From positions 62,001 to 126,000 of the forward strand of contig CANKYO010000013.1 of the NCBI GenBank assembly GCA_947488175.1: a stretch of DNA of 64,000 nucleotides. Direction: 5' to 3'. Positions 41,639 through 52,646 of this stretch are shown here, piece after piece. The position numbers were made by a program, and so were the translations under genes. Position 1 is the stretch's first letter; every line of letters starts with the position of its first letter. The stretch comes from an uncultured Paracoccaceae bacterium (GTDB lineage Bacteria; Pseudomonadota; Alphaproteobacteria; Rhodobacterales; Rhodobacteraceae). The notes below the pieces were generated by a model. The model made no database searches and was not told the DNA's origin. It saw only the letters and a list, made by a program, of their open reading frames with translations.

Positions 41639-42853
41639 ATGCGGCCCGCTATGTCGCTGGGCATGGAACGCAAAAACGCTGACATTCTGATCGCCGGCGG
41701 CGGGGTTGCCGGCCTGACAGCCGCTGCCGCTTTTGGCACCGCAGGGTTTGACGTGGTCATTGTCGACCCGACCCCGCCCGTCACGACCCGTGACGCAGCC
41801 GGTGCCGATTTGCGCACCACCGCGTTCCTGCAACCGGCCCAACAGTTTCTGGAAACCGCCGGGTTGTGGGACAGATTGGCGCCCGACGCGACGCCTTTGC
41901 AAGTGATGCGTATTGTTGATGCCGCTGCCGAACCAATTGTGGTGCGCGATTTTGATGCCGCCGATATCTCTGACAAGCCGTTTGGCTGGAACCTGCCCAA
42001 CTGGCTGTTGCGGCGGGAAATGGTGGCGCGGCTAGCAGCGTTGCCCAATGTCGATTTCCGCCCCGGCACCGGTTTTGCCAGCATGGTGGCGCGAACAAGC
42101 GCCGCATTGGTGACGCTGACCGATGGCAGCCAGATCAGCGCGCAACTGGTGATCGGCGCGGATGGTCGCGGCTCTCCGGTACGCGCGGCCGCCGGGATTG
42201 GCGTGAAAACAAAGCGTTACGGGCAGAAGGCAGTAACATTTGCCGTCACCCATGACGCGCCGCACAACAATATTTCGACCGAAATTCACCAATCCGGCGG
42301 TCCGTTCACGCTGGTCCCCCTGCCGGATCATGACGGCAAGCCCTGCTCTGCCGTCGTCTGGATGGAACGCGGGCCGGAGGCGATGCGGCTTGCAGGCCTG
42401 CCCAAGGACCAGTTCGAGGCGGCGGCGAATGAACGATCTGCCTGGCATTATGGTCCGCTGACACTGGCCGCGCCGCGCCATGTCTGGCCCATCATCAGCC
42501 AGATAGCAGATCATTTGACCGGCCCGCGCACCGCGTTGGTGGCCGAGGCCGCGCATGTCATGCCGCCCATCGGGGCGCAGGGGCTGAACATGTCACTGAA
42601 AGATCTGTCCTGCCTGCTTGATCTGGCACAGGCCCAGCCCGACCAATTGGGCACGCCAAAGATGCTGGACAGTTATGCGCGCCAGCGTCACCCGGATATC
42701 AGATTGCGCGTGGCCGGTATTGATGCACTTAACCGCGCCTCAATCGCAGGCAGCCCGATGGTGCAGGAGTTACGGGCCAAGGGTATTCAGGCGCTGTTCG
42801 GCATCACCCCGATCCGGCGGACATTGATGGAACTGGGCCTCGGCGCCCGCTAA
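41639..42853 (+). CDS. UbiH/UbiF-family FAD-dependent hydroxylase
   Basis: The product has 404 residues. FAD site ADILIAGGGVAGLTAAAAFG, DG motif LVIGADGRGSPVRAAAGI and GD-type motif LVAEAAHVMPPIGAQGLNMSLKDLSCLL are typical of ubiquinone ring hydroxylases; the last has EAAH where GDAAH is common. Met codons at 41651 and 41663 are alternative starts closer to the FAD strand, none with a clear ribosome site. Which ring carbon it hydroxylates cannot be told. It is convergent with the aminotransferase gene and overlaps its end by four bases. Confidence 0.88.
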   Translation: MRPAMSLGMERKNADILIAGGGVAGLTAAAAFGTAGFDVVIVDPTPPVTTRDAAGADLRTTAFLQPAQQFLETAGLWDRLAPDATPLQVMRIVDAAAEPIVVRDFDAADISDKPFGWNLPNWLLRREMVARLAALPNVDFRPGTGFASMVARTSAALVTLTDGSQISAQLVIGADGRGSPVRAAAGIGVKTKRYGQKAVTFAVTHDAPHNNISTEIHQSGGPFTLVPLPDHDGKPCSAVVWMERGPEAMRLAGLPKDQFEAAANERSAWHYGPLTLAAPRHVWPIISQIADHLTGPRTALVAEAAHVMPPIGAQGLNMSLKDLSCLLDLAQAQPDQLGTPKMLDSYARQRHPDIRLRVAGIDALNRASIAGSPMVQELRAKGIQALFGITPIRRTLMELGLGAR

Positions 42854-43977
42854 AGAACCCGATCAAGGACCGGCACCAGCCGCGCCAGTGTTGCATCCAC
42901 ATCATATAGCTTATCCAGCCCGAAGAGCCCAAGCCGGAATGTGCGGAAATCGGCAGGCTCATCGCATTGCAGCGGCACACCCGCGGCAATCTGCATGCCT
43001 GCGGCGGCGAATTTTGATCCGTTCTGAATGTCCGGATCGTCGGTATAGCTAACCACAACACCCGGGGCGCCGAACCCATCGGCGGCGACCGACCGAATGC
43101 CCTTATCCGCCAGCACCTTGCGCACGGCATTGCCCAACGTCCATTGCGCGTCCTTCAGCCGCCCAAACCCATATTCTTTTGTTTCCAGCATCGTGTCCCG
43201 GAACGCCCGTAATCCGTCGGTGGGCATGGTCGCGTGATAGGCGTGGCCGCCATTTTCATAGGCCTGCATGATGCTGTGCCATTTCTTGAGGTCGACGGCG
43301 AATGAATCAGCGCTTGTATCCGCCATCCGGTCGACCGCACGCTGCGACATCATCACCAACCCGGCAGAAGGTGTCGATGACCAGCCCTTTTGCGGGGCCG
43401 AGATCAGCACATCAACCCCTGTCGCCTTCATGTCGACCCAAGCGCAGCCGGATGCGATGCAGTCCAGCACCATCAACGCGCCAACCTCGTGCGCGGCGGC
43501 GGCAAGTGCTGTCAGATAATCATCCGGCAGAATGATGCCCGCGCTGGTTTCGACATGCGGGGCAAACACGACATCCGGCTTGGCCTCTTGGATGGCTGCA
43601 ACCACATCGTCAATCGGCGCTGGCGCGAATGGCGCACGCGTATCATTGCCCGCCTGCCGCGCCTTCATCACGGTGGTTTTGGCGGTAAACCGTCCGGCCT
43701 CGAAAATCTGGCTCCATCGGTAGGAAAACCATCCGTTGCGGACGACAAAGGCATGGGCGTCACGGCCAAACTGTCGTGCGACCGCCTCCATCCCGTAGGT
43801 TCCGCCGCCGGGGATGATCGCCACGTGATCAGCATTGTAGACGTCTTTCAGCATGGCAGCGATATCTGTCATCACGCCCTGAAAGGCCTTGGACATGTGG
43901 TTGAGCGACCGGTCGGTAAAAACCACCGAAAACTCCATCAATCCATCCGGATCAACCTGCGCATTAGCACCATCCAT
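42850..43977 (-). CDS. Class V PLP-dependent aminotransferase (alanine/serine/aspartate-glyoxylate type)
   Basis: The product has 375 residues from ATG at 43977 (GGGAGG six bases upstream); the frame to 44031 lacks this. Features: AIIPGGGTYGMEAVARQF at the substrate/phosphate site, ETSAGIILP, LMVLDCIASGCAWVDMKATGVD with the cofactor Asp, and PLP Lys in SAPQKGWSSTPSAGL. These enzymes transfer amino groups to glyoxylate or related keto acids; the exact donor is unknown. Cytosolic and monocistronic. Confidence 0.88.
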   Translation of the reverse strand: MDGANAQVDPDGLMEFSVVFTDRSLNHMSKAFQGVMTDIAAMLKDVYNADHVAIIPGGGTYGMEAVARQFGRDAHAFVVRNGWFSYRWSQIFEAGRFTAKTTVMKARQAGNDTRAPFAPAPIDDVVAAIQEAKPDVVFAPHVETSAGIILPDDYLTALAAAAHEVGALMVLDCIASGCAWVDMKATGVDVLISAPQKGWSSTPSAGLVMMSQRAVDRMADTSADSFAVDLKKWHSIMQAYENGGHAYHATMPTDGLRAFRDTMLETKEYGFGRLKDAQWTLGNAVRKVLADKGIRSVAADGFGAPGVVVSYTDDPDIQNGSKFAAAGMQIAAGVPLQCDEPADFRTFRLGLFGLDKLYDVDATLARLVPVLDRVL

Positions 43978-44057
43978 TTTGGCCTCCCTGTCATGATACC
44001 CTTGGGTAATCGGCAGGCGGTCTGAACGCAAAGTCTATTTTGGTATACCTGCGCCCA

Positions 44058-44795
44058 TTACGCGGCCGGCGCATTCGGGATTGATGACAGATCTGACGCA
44101 AATATCGTGCGGTTCCGCCCCCCGGTCTTTGCCCGGTAAAGCGCCTCATCGGCCTGCTGAATGGCCCGATTGATGTGTTCAACCCGTTCTTTCAGCGATC
44201 CGCCGATGGACACCGTCACAGACAACGACTTCCCCTGATAATCGACAACGTCATCTGCAATTGCGCGGCGCATGCGTTCGGCAATGCTGAACGCGCCGGA
44301 CGGCCCTTCATCATAAAGGAAGACGATGAATTCCTCACCGCCGAACCGGCAGACAATATCCTTTTCGCGAGTGTTTTCCTGAAGGATACCCGCGACCCGA
44401 CTGATTACCGCATCACCGGCCAGATGGCCGAATGTATCATTGACCGTCTTGAAGAAGTCGATATCGACCATCAGCGATGTGCCGTATGCCTGTGGGTCCG
44501 CATGCATACGGGCAAAGAAGAAATCCCGTGTCGCTGCGTCTGTCAACCTGTCGCGATTGACCAGCCTCTGCAGCTCGGCACCAAGCTGGATGTTCTTTCG
44601 CACCTGCGACCATACGAAGACACAGAATGGAAATGCGGTGATGGTTGTGACGATGGGTGAAATGGTGAGCGCGGCCATCAAATCCTGTCCCGGAAACAGA
44701 AGGAAGACGAAGAACTCCGACACTACAACGGCGGCAACCGTTGTGAGGGCCGCCGCCACCATCACGCCCCACCACGATGACAAACCAAATCTCAT
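44058..44795 (-). CDS. Membrane GGDEF protein, diguanylate cyclase
   Basis: The product has 245 residues from ATG at 44795 (a TTG at 44837 would add 14). Two N-terminal spans (GVMVAAALTTVAAVVVSEFF, AALTISPIVTTITAFPFCVF) are followed by a GGDEF domain: RLTDAATRDFFFAR, MVDIDFFKTVNDTFGHLAGD, active site FGGEEFIVF, with the RxxD inhibition site REKD five residues earlier. It should make cyclic di-GMP at the inner membrane. The input signal is unknown because the membrane part is small. It is the second cyclase in the window. Confidence 0.9.
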   Translation of the reverse strand: MRFGLSSWWGVMVAAALTTVAAVVVSEFFVFLLFPGQDLMAALTISPIVTTITAFPFCVFVWSQVRKNIQLGAELQRLVNRDRLTDAATRDFFFARMHADPQAYGTSLMVDIDFFKTVNDTFGHLAGDAVISRVAGILQENTREKDIVCRFGGEEFIVFLYDEGPSGAFSIAERMRRAIADDVVDYQGKSLSVTVSIGGSLKERVEHINRAIQQADEALYRAKTGGRNRTIFASDLSSIPNAPAA

Positions 44796-44864
44796 TTTCG
44801 CACGTACATACCCATGGCGGCAAAGATGGATCAGCAAGATGAGAAAAGAGTTAAGCCAAACCGT

Positions 44865-45313
44865 CTAAATGGGCCCCGGGCGCCGCTCTTCGGACAATAG
44901 CACATTGGCCTCGACATCCCCGACCCCGGGCAGCGTCATGATCCGGCGGCGCAGGACACGTTCAAAATCGGCCAGATCACGGGCGACGACGCGCAGGCGA
45001 TAGTCATAAAGCCCAAGGATATGATCGACGGTCTGGACTTCTGGGATCGCCCCGATCGCGCGCTCGAAATCCTCAAGACTGACCCGGCCTTTGGTGGCCA
45101 GTTTGACCCCCAGAAAAACCGTCACCCCAAATCCGACCTTTTCCGCATCCAACAGCAGGCGCCGCCCGGCAATGACACCTGCATCCTGCAAACGCCGGAT
45201 GCGGCGCCATGTGGCGGGCTGGCTCAGCCCAAGCCGCTTGGCCAGCCGCGTCGTCGACAGCCCGGCATCTCGCTGCAGCGCCTGCAATATCTGCCGATCC
45301 AGATCATCCAGTG

Positions 45314-45317
<4 letters not shown>
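44865..45317 (-). CDS. Lrp/AsnC family regulator
   Basis: The product has 150 residues. HTH: LDRQILQALQRDAGLSTTRL, AKRLGLSQPATWRRIRRLQD. RAM domain: VTVFLGVKLATKGRVSLEDF, IPEVQTVDHILGLYDYRLRVVARD and LPGVGDVEANVLL. Its start overlaps the stop of the second Lrp gene by four bases (ATGA), so the two are co-translated and may form mixed oligomers. Confidence 0.92.
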
Positions 45318-46929
<1,612 letters not shown>

Positions 46930-46936
46930 TCGGCAC

Positions 46937-46960
46937 CGTAAGATGGGTCTTGACCCATCC
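46937..46960. repeat. Palindromic intergenic repeat, copy 2
   Basis: This is identical over 24 bases to 36361-36384, with the same GATGGGTC-TT-GACCCATC hairpin, placed eight bases after the ilvC stop and before the terminator. Confidence 0.7.
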
Positions 46961-46970
46961 TGTTCAAAAG

Positions 46971-46997
46971 AAAGGCCCGGTCAGCGACCGGGCCTTT
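46971..46997. terminator. Shared terminator of ilvC and the small convergent gene
   Basis: AAAGGCCCGGTC (46971-46982) and GACCGGGCCTTT (46986-46997) form a perfect 12-bp stem around AGC. T runs follow on the plus strand and A runs precede it, so it can act in both directions. It lies just past the stop of the small minus-strand gene. Confidence 0.88.
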
Positions 46998-47000
46998 TCC

Positions 47001-47165
47001 TTAGCGAAACGGCTGTGGGCCGGGGCCGTCTTTGGCCAATGATGACTTCGGACGCGGGTTGTCGGCCATCCTCTTTTCCGTGCGATGCTTGCTCCACAAG
47101 GCAAAGACAATCGCAAGGGTCATGGTTACAAAGGCCAGCGCCGGGACAAGAAATTCACCACCCAT
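47001..47165 (-). CDS. Small single-span membrane protein (54 residues)
   Basis: ATG at 47165 has GGAGG eight bases upstream. The product begins MGGEFLVPALAFVTMTLAIV, then FALWSKHRTEKR, giving one membrane helix with a basic cytosolic side. A polar tail MADNPRPKSSLAKDGPGPQP ends FR. The ribosome site, the helix with positive-inside charge and the shared terminator argue for a real gene. No family is recognised; it could be an accessory subunit of a membrane complex. Confidence 0.65.
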   Translation of the reverse strand: MGGEFLVPALAFVTMTLAIVFALWSKHRTEKRMADNPRPKSSLAKDGPGPQPFR

Positions 47166-47217
47166 GATATATTCCTCCATCTAAGGTTGCATTCGCCAAT
47201 ACAACCCCGATGAGGCT

Positions 47218-47904
47218 TCATGGTTCCATGACCGCCGGAAAAGCGGCCTCAAAGGCCGCTGATCCATCGCGACTGAACAGAATGACGCGACTATCGGCAT
47301 CACGCCGCACCCAGCCGCGCGTTTCCATCCGCGTCAGCATCGCCCGCCCCAGTGATCCTGCAAGATGCGTGCGCCGTTCGCTCCAATCAAGGCAGGATCG
47401 GCAAAGTGGCGCCCTGCTGGACGTCAGCCCGTCCAGATCAATCCCGAACTCTTCCGCAAAGGATATACCGTCCGGCGTCAGGGCAACCTCATCACGGTCT
47501 TCGCGCACCAATCCGCGCCGCAGCAGGCTAGCATACATCTGCACGCCCTTTTGCCCTGCCAGATGATTGTAGCAGACCCGCGCGTGGCGCAATGCCGCGT
47601 CTTTTGGCCCGGTCCGCGTGCGCAACTGGCCAGCCGCCAATCCCATCAGCCCTTCGAGCGCCGCGGCCACATCGGCATTTGCCAGCGCGAAATATTTGTG
47701 CCGCCCCTGCTTGCGCACCTGCACCAGATCACCGCTCTGCAGCTTACCCAAATGCCCGCTGGCGGTCTGGGCGGTGACACCCGCCTCCGCCGCCAATTCG
47801 CTGGCGGTCAACGCTTTGCCGTTCATCAGCGCCATCAGCATATTGGCGCGCGCCGGATCGCCGATCAGCGCGGCAACACGAGAGATATCGGGACCTTCTT
47901 TCAT
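47218..47904 (-). CDS. ArsR-family winged-helix regulator with C-terminal domain
   Basis: The product has 228 residues. The N-terminal ArsR fold is VAALIGDPARANMLMALMNG, KALTASELAAEAGVTAQTAS, GHLGKLQSGDLVQVRKQGRHKYF. The C-terminal ~120 residues contain RHARVCYNHLAGQKGVQMYA and CRSCLDWSERRTHLAGSLG, with Cys residues that could bind metal or sense redox state. It is divergent from the NIPSNAP-ABM-exporter operon and likely controls it. Confidence 0.88.
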   Translation of the reverse strand: MKEGPDISRVAALIGDPARANMLMALMNGKALTASELAAEAGVTAQTASGHLGKLQSGDLVQVRKQGRHKYFALANADVAAALEGLMGLAAGQLRTRTGPKDAALRHARVCYNHLAGQKGVQMYASLLRRGLVREDRDEVALTPDGISFAEEFGIDLDGLTSSRAPLCRSCLDWSERRTHLAGSLGRAMLTRMETRGWVRRDADSRVILFSRDGSAAFEAAFPAVMEP

Positions 47905-47976
47905 AGTTCGACGTTAACCGAAGCATTCACCGCATTCAATCCGCTAGACATAGGGCATATCAAAACGGAGCACCCC

Positions 47977-48300
47977 ATGCTGACCTGCATCATCAAGTAC
48001 CATATCGACCCCACCAAGACATCTCAGTTCGAAACCTATGCCCGCAACTGGGGTCAGGCCATTCCGCGCAATGGGGCCGATCTGATCGGGTATTACGCAC
48101 CGCACGAAGGCTCATCCACGCTTGCTTACGGTATTTACAACGTCCCCTCACTCGCCGCTTATGAGGCCTATCGGCAAAGGCTGGCCGGCGACCCGCTGGG
48201 CGCGGAAAACTATGCCTTTGCGCAACGCGAAAAGTTTATCCTGCGCGAGGACCGCACATTTCTGCGTCTCGCCTCAACCCCACATGGAGACACAGAATGA
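47977..48300 (+). CDS. NIPSNAP family protein
   Basis: The product has 107 residues from ATG at 47977 (GGAG six bases upstream). MLTCIIKYHIDPTKTSQFETYARNW, GADLIGYYAPHEGSSTLAYGIY and FILREDRTFLRL are the ferredoxin-like strands of NIPSNAP/EthD-type small proteins. Some relatives act in degradation steps; the role here is unknown. It overlaps the next gene by four bases. Confidence 0.82.
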   Translation: MLTCIIKYHIDPTKTSQFETYARNWGQAIPRNGADLIGYYAPHEGSSTLAYGIYNVPSLAAYEAYRQRLAGDPLGAENYAFAQREKFILREDRTFLRLASTPHGDTE

Positions 48301-48641
48301 TTGCCGTCATATTCGAGGTGCAGCCGAAACAGGACCAGATCGACGATTACTTGCACCACGCTGCAGAGTTGCGACCCATGCTCGAAAACATGCCCGGTTT
48401 CATATCTGTTGAACGGTTCCGCAGCCTGTCAGACCCGGACAAGCTGCTGTCACTGTCCTTTTTCCAAGATGAAGCGGCCGTGGCGCGCTGGCGCAACATG
48501 CCCAAACACCGGACGACTCAAACCGCCGGACGGTCGGGTATATTCACTGACTACAGGTTGCGCGTGGCAGAGGTCGCGCGCGACTACGGCTTGCATGATC
48601 GCGTCCAAGCGCCCAAAGACAGCCTGGACATTCATCGCTGA
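48297..48641 (+). CDS. Antibiotic biosynthesis monooxygenase (ABM) domain protein
   Basis: The product has 114 residues. MIAVIFEVQPKQDQIDDYLHHA, MPGFISVERFRSLSDPDKLL and VARWRNMPKHRTTQ are the ferredoxin-like ABM fold. Known members are cofactor-free oxygenases or haem-degrading enzymes; no haem-type residue is evident, so the reaction is open. It is coupled to the preceding NIPSNAP gene by an ATGA overlap and followed by the exporter gene after 18 bases. Confidence 0.85.
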   Translation: MIAVIFEVQPKQDQIDDYLHHAAELRPMLENMPGFISVERFRSLSDPDKLLSLSFFQDEAAVARWRNMPKHRTTQTAGRSGIFTDYRLRVAEVARDYGLHDRVQAPKDSLDIHR

Positions 48642-48659
48642 CGAAAGACCCCCGCAGAT

Positions 48660-49565
48660 ATGGCAAACCAACCCACGCTCAGCAATTGGCTGTCGATTGC
48701 AGCCCTTGGCCTGATCTGGGGCGGCACCTTCATGGTGGTGGCCATTGCGCTGGAAGCGTATGGACCATTCACCGTCGCGTGCGCCCGGACAAGTCTGGGC
48801 GCGGCAGCCCTGTTGATCCTGATGCGGGTCATGGGGTCGCCCCTCCCTGCCTTCACTCCACGGATGCTCAAGTACCTGCTGGCGATAGGTGTGCTCAACA
48901 CTGCCGTCCCGTTTGCGTTGCTCAGCTGGGGGCAGCAATTTGTACCTTCCGCCTTTGCGGGTATCTCAATGGCTGCCCTGCCGCTGTTCGTACTGCCACT
49001 CGCTCATGTCTTCACCGACGAAAAGCTGAGCCTGCGCAACACAATTGGCGTGGTGCTGGGGTTCATCGGCGCTGTGGTTCTGATCGGCCCAAGCGTTTTG
49101 CGGATCGGGACGGGAATGGAACCGTTGGGCCAGATTGCCTGCGTCGCAGCGGCCATGTCCTATGCGGTGTCCAGCATCATGACCCGGCGCTGCCCGCCCA
49201 TTGACCCCACGACCATGGCGGCACTCTTGCTGACGGTAGGCGCTATGGCGTTGATCCCGGCCATGTTATGGATTGAGGGCGTGCCCGATATCGGAACGGC
49301 TCGGGCCACTTGGGCGATCCTATTTTTGGGATTCATCCCGACAGCATTGGCCGCATTGATCAGGGTCGCCACCATCCGTTCGGCAGGCGCTGTTTTCATG
49401 ACACTGGTGAATTACCAGGTTCCGCTCTGGTCGGTCATCTTTGGCGTGCTGATCCTGAACGAGGTGTTGCCGCTTCGGTTCTTTGCCGCACTTGGGCTGA
49501 TCTTGACCGGTCTGGCGATCAGCCAATGGGGCAGTCTACGCCGCCTCCTGACGCGGAACACGTGA
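48660..49565 (+). CDS. EamA/DMT family inner-membrane exporter
   Basis: The product has 301 residues with about ten hydrophobic helices in two EamA repeats: ALGLIWGGTFMVVAIALEAY, IGVVLGFIGAVVLIGPSVL, then AAMSYAVSSIMTRRC and RFFAALGLILTGLAISQWG. Such carriers export metabolites or amino acids. It is the third gene of an operon with the two small ferredoxin-fold genes, probably under the divergent ArsR regulator. The substrate is unknown. Its end overlaps the convergent hypothetical gene by 30 bases. Confidence 0.88.
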   Translation: MANQPTLSNWLSIAALGLIWGGTFMVVAIALEAYGPFTVACARTSLGAAALLILMRVMGSPLPAFTPRMLKYLLAIGVLNTAVPFALLSWGQQFVPSAFAGISMAALPLFVLPLAHVFTDEKLSLRNTIGVVLGFIGAVVLIGPSVLRIGTGMEPLGQIACVAAAMSYAVSSIMTRRCPPIDPTTMAALLLTVGAMALIPAMLWIEGVPDIGTARATWAILFLGFIPTALAALIRVATIRSAGAVFMTLVNYQVPLWSVIFGVLILNEVLPLRFFAALGLILTGLAISQWGSLRRLLTRNT

Positions 49566-50207
49566 CAAAATCAAGGCCTTGCGGGCACGTTCGATAAAAT
49601 CAGCATGTTTGATGATAGAAAGGGAGGCCGCGGCCATCCCGAATTTGGTCTGCGCTGTCTGATCCGGTTTGGCAGGATCCCTGCGCCAGTAGCGGTCGTC
49701 CATGACATTATGCGACAGCATATCATGCGCGTCCTTTTCCCCAGTGCCCAATGTCCCCAGATTGTTGAAACCCCGAACCATGACACGCTTGACCCGCATC
49801 AGGTTGCACATGCGGCCTGACACGACCATGCTATGCGCTGGAAACTCTTTCGGTCCGGTGATCAAAACATCGCCCACTTCCGCCAGCTTGTACAAGCTGG
49901 CATTGTCCGCCACCGGCCGCGCCTCTTTGCAGAAGAGTTGCCCATAGGCCGCGTGAATTCCGTTTCCAAATCCACGGTCATGCACCGACCCATCCACACA
50001 ATTTGCGCAATAGGCACGAAAGATGCGACTGACCGCCGCATTCGCTTCAGCGCCTGTGCAATTGAGGGCCATGAAGGCCCAGTGCATCATGGCCAGATGA
50101 CAGCTATAGCCTACGCTGGCCGCAGCACCCCCGTTCGATTGGTTATGCGTGATCGTTCCCGGATTTGGTGCGTATTGTGCCAGTACGGCAAGGTGTTGTG
50201 CAGTCAT
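49536..50207 (-). CDS. Hypothetical protein, possible papain-like fold
   Basis: The product has 223 residues from ATG at 50207 (GGGG five bases upstream); the longer frame to 50354 overlaps glmM. No signal peptide or span. A Cys at a helix start (SVGYSCHLAMMHWAF, ~35) and a later GDVLITGPKEFPAHSMVVSG segment with His are spaced and shaped as the Cys-His pair of papain-like or NlpC-like cysteine hydrolases. Six other Cys residues are present (ALNCTG, AYCANC, LFCKE, RMCNL). This is a weak inference and no family is recognised. It stands between the exporter and glmM. Confidence 0.55.
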   Translation of the reverse strand: MTAQHLAVLAQYAPNPGTITHNQSNGGAAASVGYSCHLAMMHWAFMALNCTGAEANAAVSRIFRAYCANCVDGSVHDRGFGNGIHAAYGQLFCKEARPVADNASLYKLAEVGDVLITGPKEFPAHSMVVSGRMCNLMRVKRVMVRGFNNLGTLGTGEKDAHDMLSHNVMDDRYWRRDPAKPDQTAQTKFGMAAASLSIIKHADFIERARKALILSRVPRQEAA

Positions 50208-50292
50208 AGCAGCCCCCATGCAGATGCATCGCCAGATGGGGTTCACTACCAAATGAATGTCAAAGTGACTGTGTCTGTCGACACCAACCAGG

Positions 50293-51636
50293 TCAAACCG
50301 CCGCTTCGACCTCGGCCACGATCCCGTCGACGACCTGGCCCAACAGCCCGTCATCCTCGCACTCGGCCATCACGCGGATCAACGGTTCGGTCCCGGATTT
50401 CCGGATCAAAAGCCGACCCTTGCCCTGCAAACGTGCTTCTGCATCGGCAATGGATTTGCGAACCGTGTCCGCATTCAAAGGGTCTTGTCCCACCGCATAG
50501 CGTACGTTCCTGAGCATCTGCGGAACGGTTTCAAAGCTCCGGCTCAGCTCGCTCGACTTGCGACCGGTTTCCACCATTGCCGCCAGAAACTGCAGCCCGG
50601 CCAGCAGACCGTCACCGGTGGTCGCGAAATCAGTCATCACGATATGGCCCGATTGCTCACCGCCGAGGTTCCAGCCATTGGCCCGCATCGCCTCAACCAC
50701 GTAGCGGTCACCGACGGCGGTGCGCTCCAGCCGCAACCCGCGCCCGTCCAGATAACGCTCCAGTCCCAGATTAGACATTACTGTGGCCACCAATGTGCCG
50801 CCATTCAGCCGATCCTGATCGGCCCAGCGACCTGCCATCAAGGCCATGATCTGATCGCCATCGGCAACGGCACCATTTTCGTCGAGGATCATCACCCGGT
50901 CCGCGTCACCGTCCAGGCAAATCCCGACATCGGCCCCTTCGTCCCGGATGGTCTGAGCGGCCAAGGCAGTGCTGGTCGAACCGCACCCATCGTTGATGTT
51001 ATAGCCGTTCGGCGCTACCCCAACGGGGATAACGGTTGCGCCCAGTTCCCACAGAACCTCCGGCGCGACTTTGTAGCCCGCCCCATTGGCGCAATCGATC
51101 ACCACTTTCAGACCATCAAGGCGCATGCCCGCCGGAAATGTGGATTTGACCCGTTCGGCATAACGGAAGCGCCCATCGTCGATCCGTTTCGCGCGCCCGA
51201 TATTCTGCGCCTGTGCCGGTTCAATCTCACCCGCGATCAACTCTTCGATCTCGGCCTCAGCCTCATCCGACAGTTTGAACCCATCGGGGCCGAAAAACTT
51301 GATCCCGTTGTCATGATGCGGGTTATGGCTGGCCGAAAGCATGATCCCCACATCGGCACGCATGGAGGTGGTTAGAAGGCCCACCGCCGGTGTCGGCACA
51401 GGCCCGAGCAGGAGCACGTTCATCCCCGTACTTGTCAGACCTGCCGTCAGCGCGTTTTCAAACATGTAACCCGACAGACGGGTGTCCTTGCCAATGACGA
51501 CCCGGTGCACATTGGACCCGTCGCGCCGGAAATAGCGCCCTGCGGCCGCGCCCACCTTCAACACCATCTCTGCTGTCATGGGATAGGCATTTGCCTTGCC
51601 CCGCACCCCGTCGGTCCCGAAAAGCTTGCGTGTCAT
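50293..51636 (-). CDS. glmM: Phosphoglucosamine mutase
   Basis: GlmM interconverts glucosamine-6-phosphate and glucosamine-1-phosphate for peptidoglycan and lipopolysaccharide precursors. The 447-residue product has the start [18 protein letters not shown], phosphoserine loop [20 protein letters not shown], metal loop [15 protein letters not shown], sugar loop [10 protein letters not shown] and phosphate-binding [12 protein letters not shown]. Its start overlaps the folP stop (ATGA); the longer frame to 51870 lies inside folP. It belongs to the folB-folP-glmM operon. Confidence 0.97.
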   Translation of the reverse strand: MTRKLFGTDGVRGKANAYPMTAEMVLKVGAAAGRYFRRDGSNVHRVVIGKDTRLSGYMFENALTAGLTSTGMNVLLLGPVPTPAVGLLTTSMRADVGIMLSASHNPHHDNGIKFFGPDGFKLSDEAEAEIEELIAGEIEPAQAQNIGRAKRIDDGRFRYAERVKSTFPAGMRLDGLKVVIDCANGAGYKVAPEVLWELGATVIPVGVAPNGYNINDGCGSTSTALAAQTIRDEGADVGICLDGDADRVMILDENGAVADGDQIMALMAGRWADQDRLNGGTLVATVMSNLGLERYLDGRGLRLERTAVGDRYVVEAMRANGWNLGGEQSGHIVMTDFATTGDGLLAGLQFLAAMVETGRKSSELSRSFETVPQMLRNVRYAVGQDPLNADTVRKSIADAEARLQGKGRLLIRKSGTEPLIRVMAECEDDGLLGQVVDGIVAEVEAAV

Positions 51637-52646
51637 TGTCGCTGTGCCCCGCTGATTGCCTGTTCCAGGTCGAACGCCTGTTTGGTCGCGAATGTATCGT
51701 GGACTCGCAGGATTTGCACCCCCTGACGCAAGCCATGTAGGGCGACAGCGATGGATCCCCCCAACTGGTCGGTTGCCGCATCGCCGCCGCCCAGCACGCT
51801 GATGAACCGTTTGCGCGATGCGCCCAGCAGGATCGGGCAGCCCAGCGCATGAAATACCGCCAGCCCCCACAAGAGTGACAGATTATGCGCGACCTTTTTG
51901 CCGAAGCCGATACCTGGATCAACGATGATCTGGTCTCGGGCGATCCCCGCCGCCTCGGCCACCGCAATGCGCTCTTCCAAGAAATCATAGACGTCCAGCA
52001 GCACGTCATCATAGCGCGGATCGGCCTGCATTGTTTTGGGATCACCCTGCGCATGCATGAGGCAAACCGGCAGACCGCCGTTGGCCGCCACATCAGCCAG
52101 ACGCGGATCGAAGGTGAACGCCGCAACATCGTTGATCAAGCTGGCCCCGGCGTTGACCGCTGCCTCCGCCACTGCCGCTTTCCGCGTGTCTATGGAAATG
52201 GGGACGTCGCTTGCGGCCCGCAACGCGCCAATTACCGGGGCGGTTCTGGCAACCTCCTCCGCCACATCAACCTCGTCAGCGCCGGGGCGGGTGCTTTCCC
52301 CGCCAATATCGATGATATCGGCCCCCGACGCGATCATCTGATTGGCATGTGAAACCGCCCGATCGGGGTCGTCGAAGCGGCCCCCATCCGAAAAGCTGTC
52401 AGGCGTGACATTCAGGATACCCATGATCCGTGGCTGATACATAGAGAGACCGGCAATTGCGGCGCGCGGCGCTGTCAGACGGGTCAGCACGGCCTCCGGT
52501 ATGTCCGCCGCTGGTACATGCTGCACAGGCGCGCCGCGCTGATGCACTGCAACGTGGCTGAACCATGCCCAGCCGCCAGCGAGGGTGAGTGCATCAGCGG
52601 GCCGGTTTGGCCCGGTCTGTACCAATGGGCGACAATAACGCTTCAT
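51633..52646 (-). CDS. folP: Dihydropteroate synthase
   Basis: FolP joins dihydropterin pyrophosphate with p-aminobenzoate in folate synthesis, the sulfonamide target. The 337-residue product has [77 protein letters not shown] and [10 protein letters not shown], all active-site loops. A ~70-residue N-terminal extension precedes the barrel ([20 protein letters not shown]). It overlaps folB and glmM by four bases each. Confidence 0.96.
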   Translation of the reverse strand: MKRYCRPLVQTGPNRPADALTLAGGWAWFSHVAVHQRGAPVQHVPAADIPEAVLTRLTAPRAAIAGLSMYQPRIMGILNVTPDSFSDGGRFDDPDRAVSHANQMIASGADIIDIGGESTRPGADEVDVAEEVARTAPVIGALRAASDVPISIDTRKAAVAEAAVNAGASLINDVAAFTFDPRLADVAANGGLPVCLMHAQGDPKTMQADPRYDDVLLDVYDFLEERIAVAEAAGIARDQIIVDPGIGFGKKVAHNLSLLWGLAVFHALGCPILLGASRKRFISVLGGGDAATDQLGGSIAVALHGLRQGVQILRVHDTFATKQAFDLEQAISGAQRQ

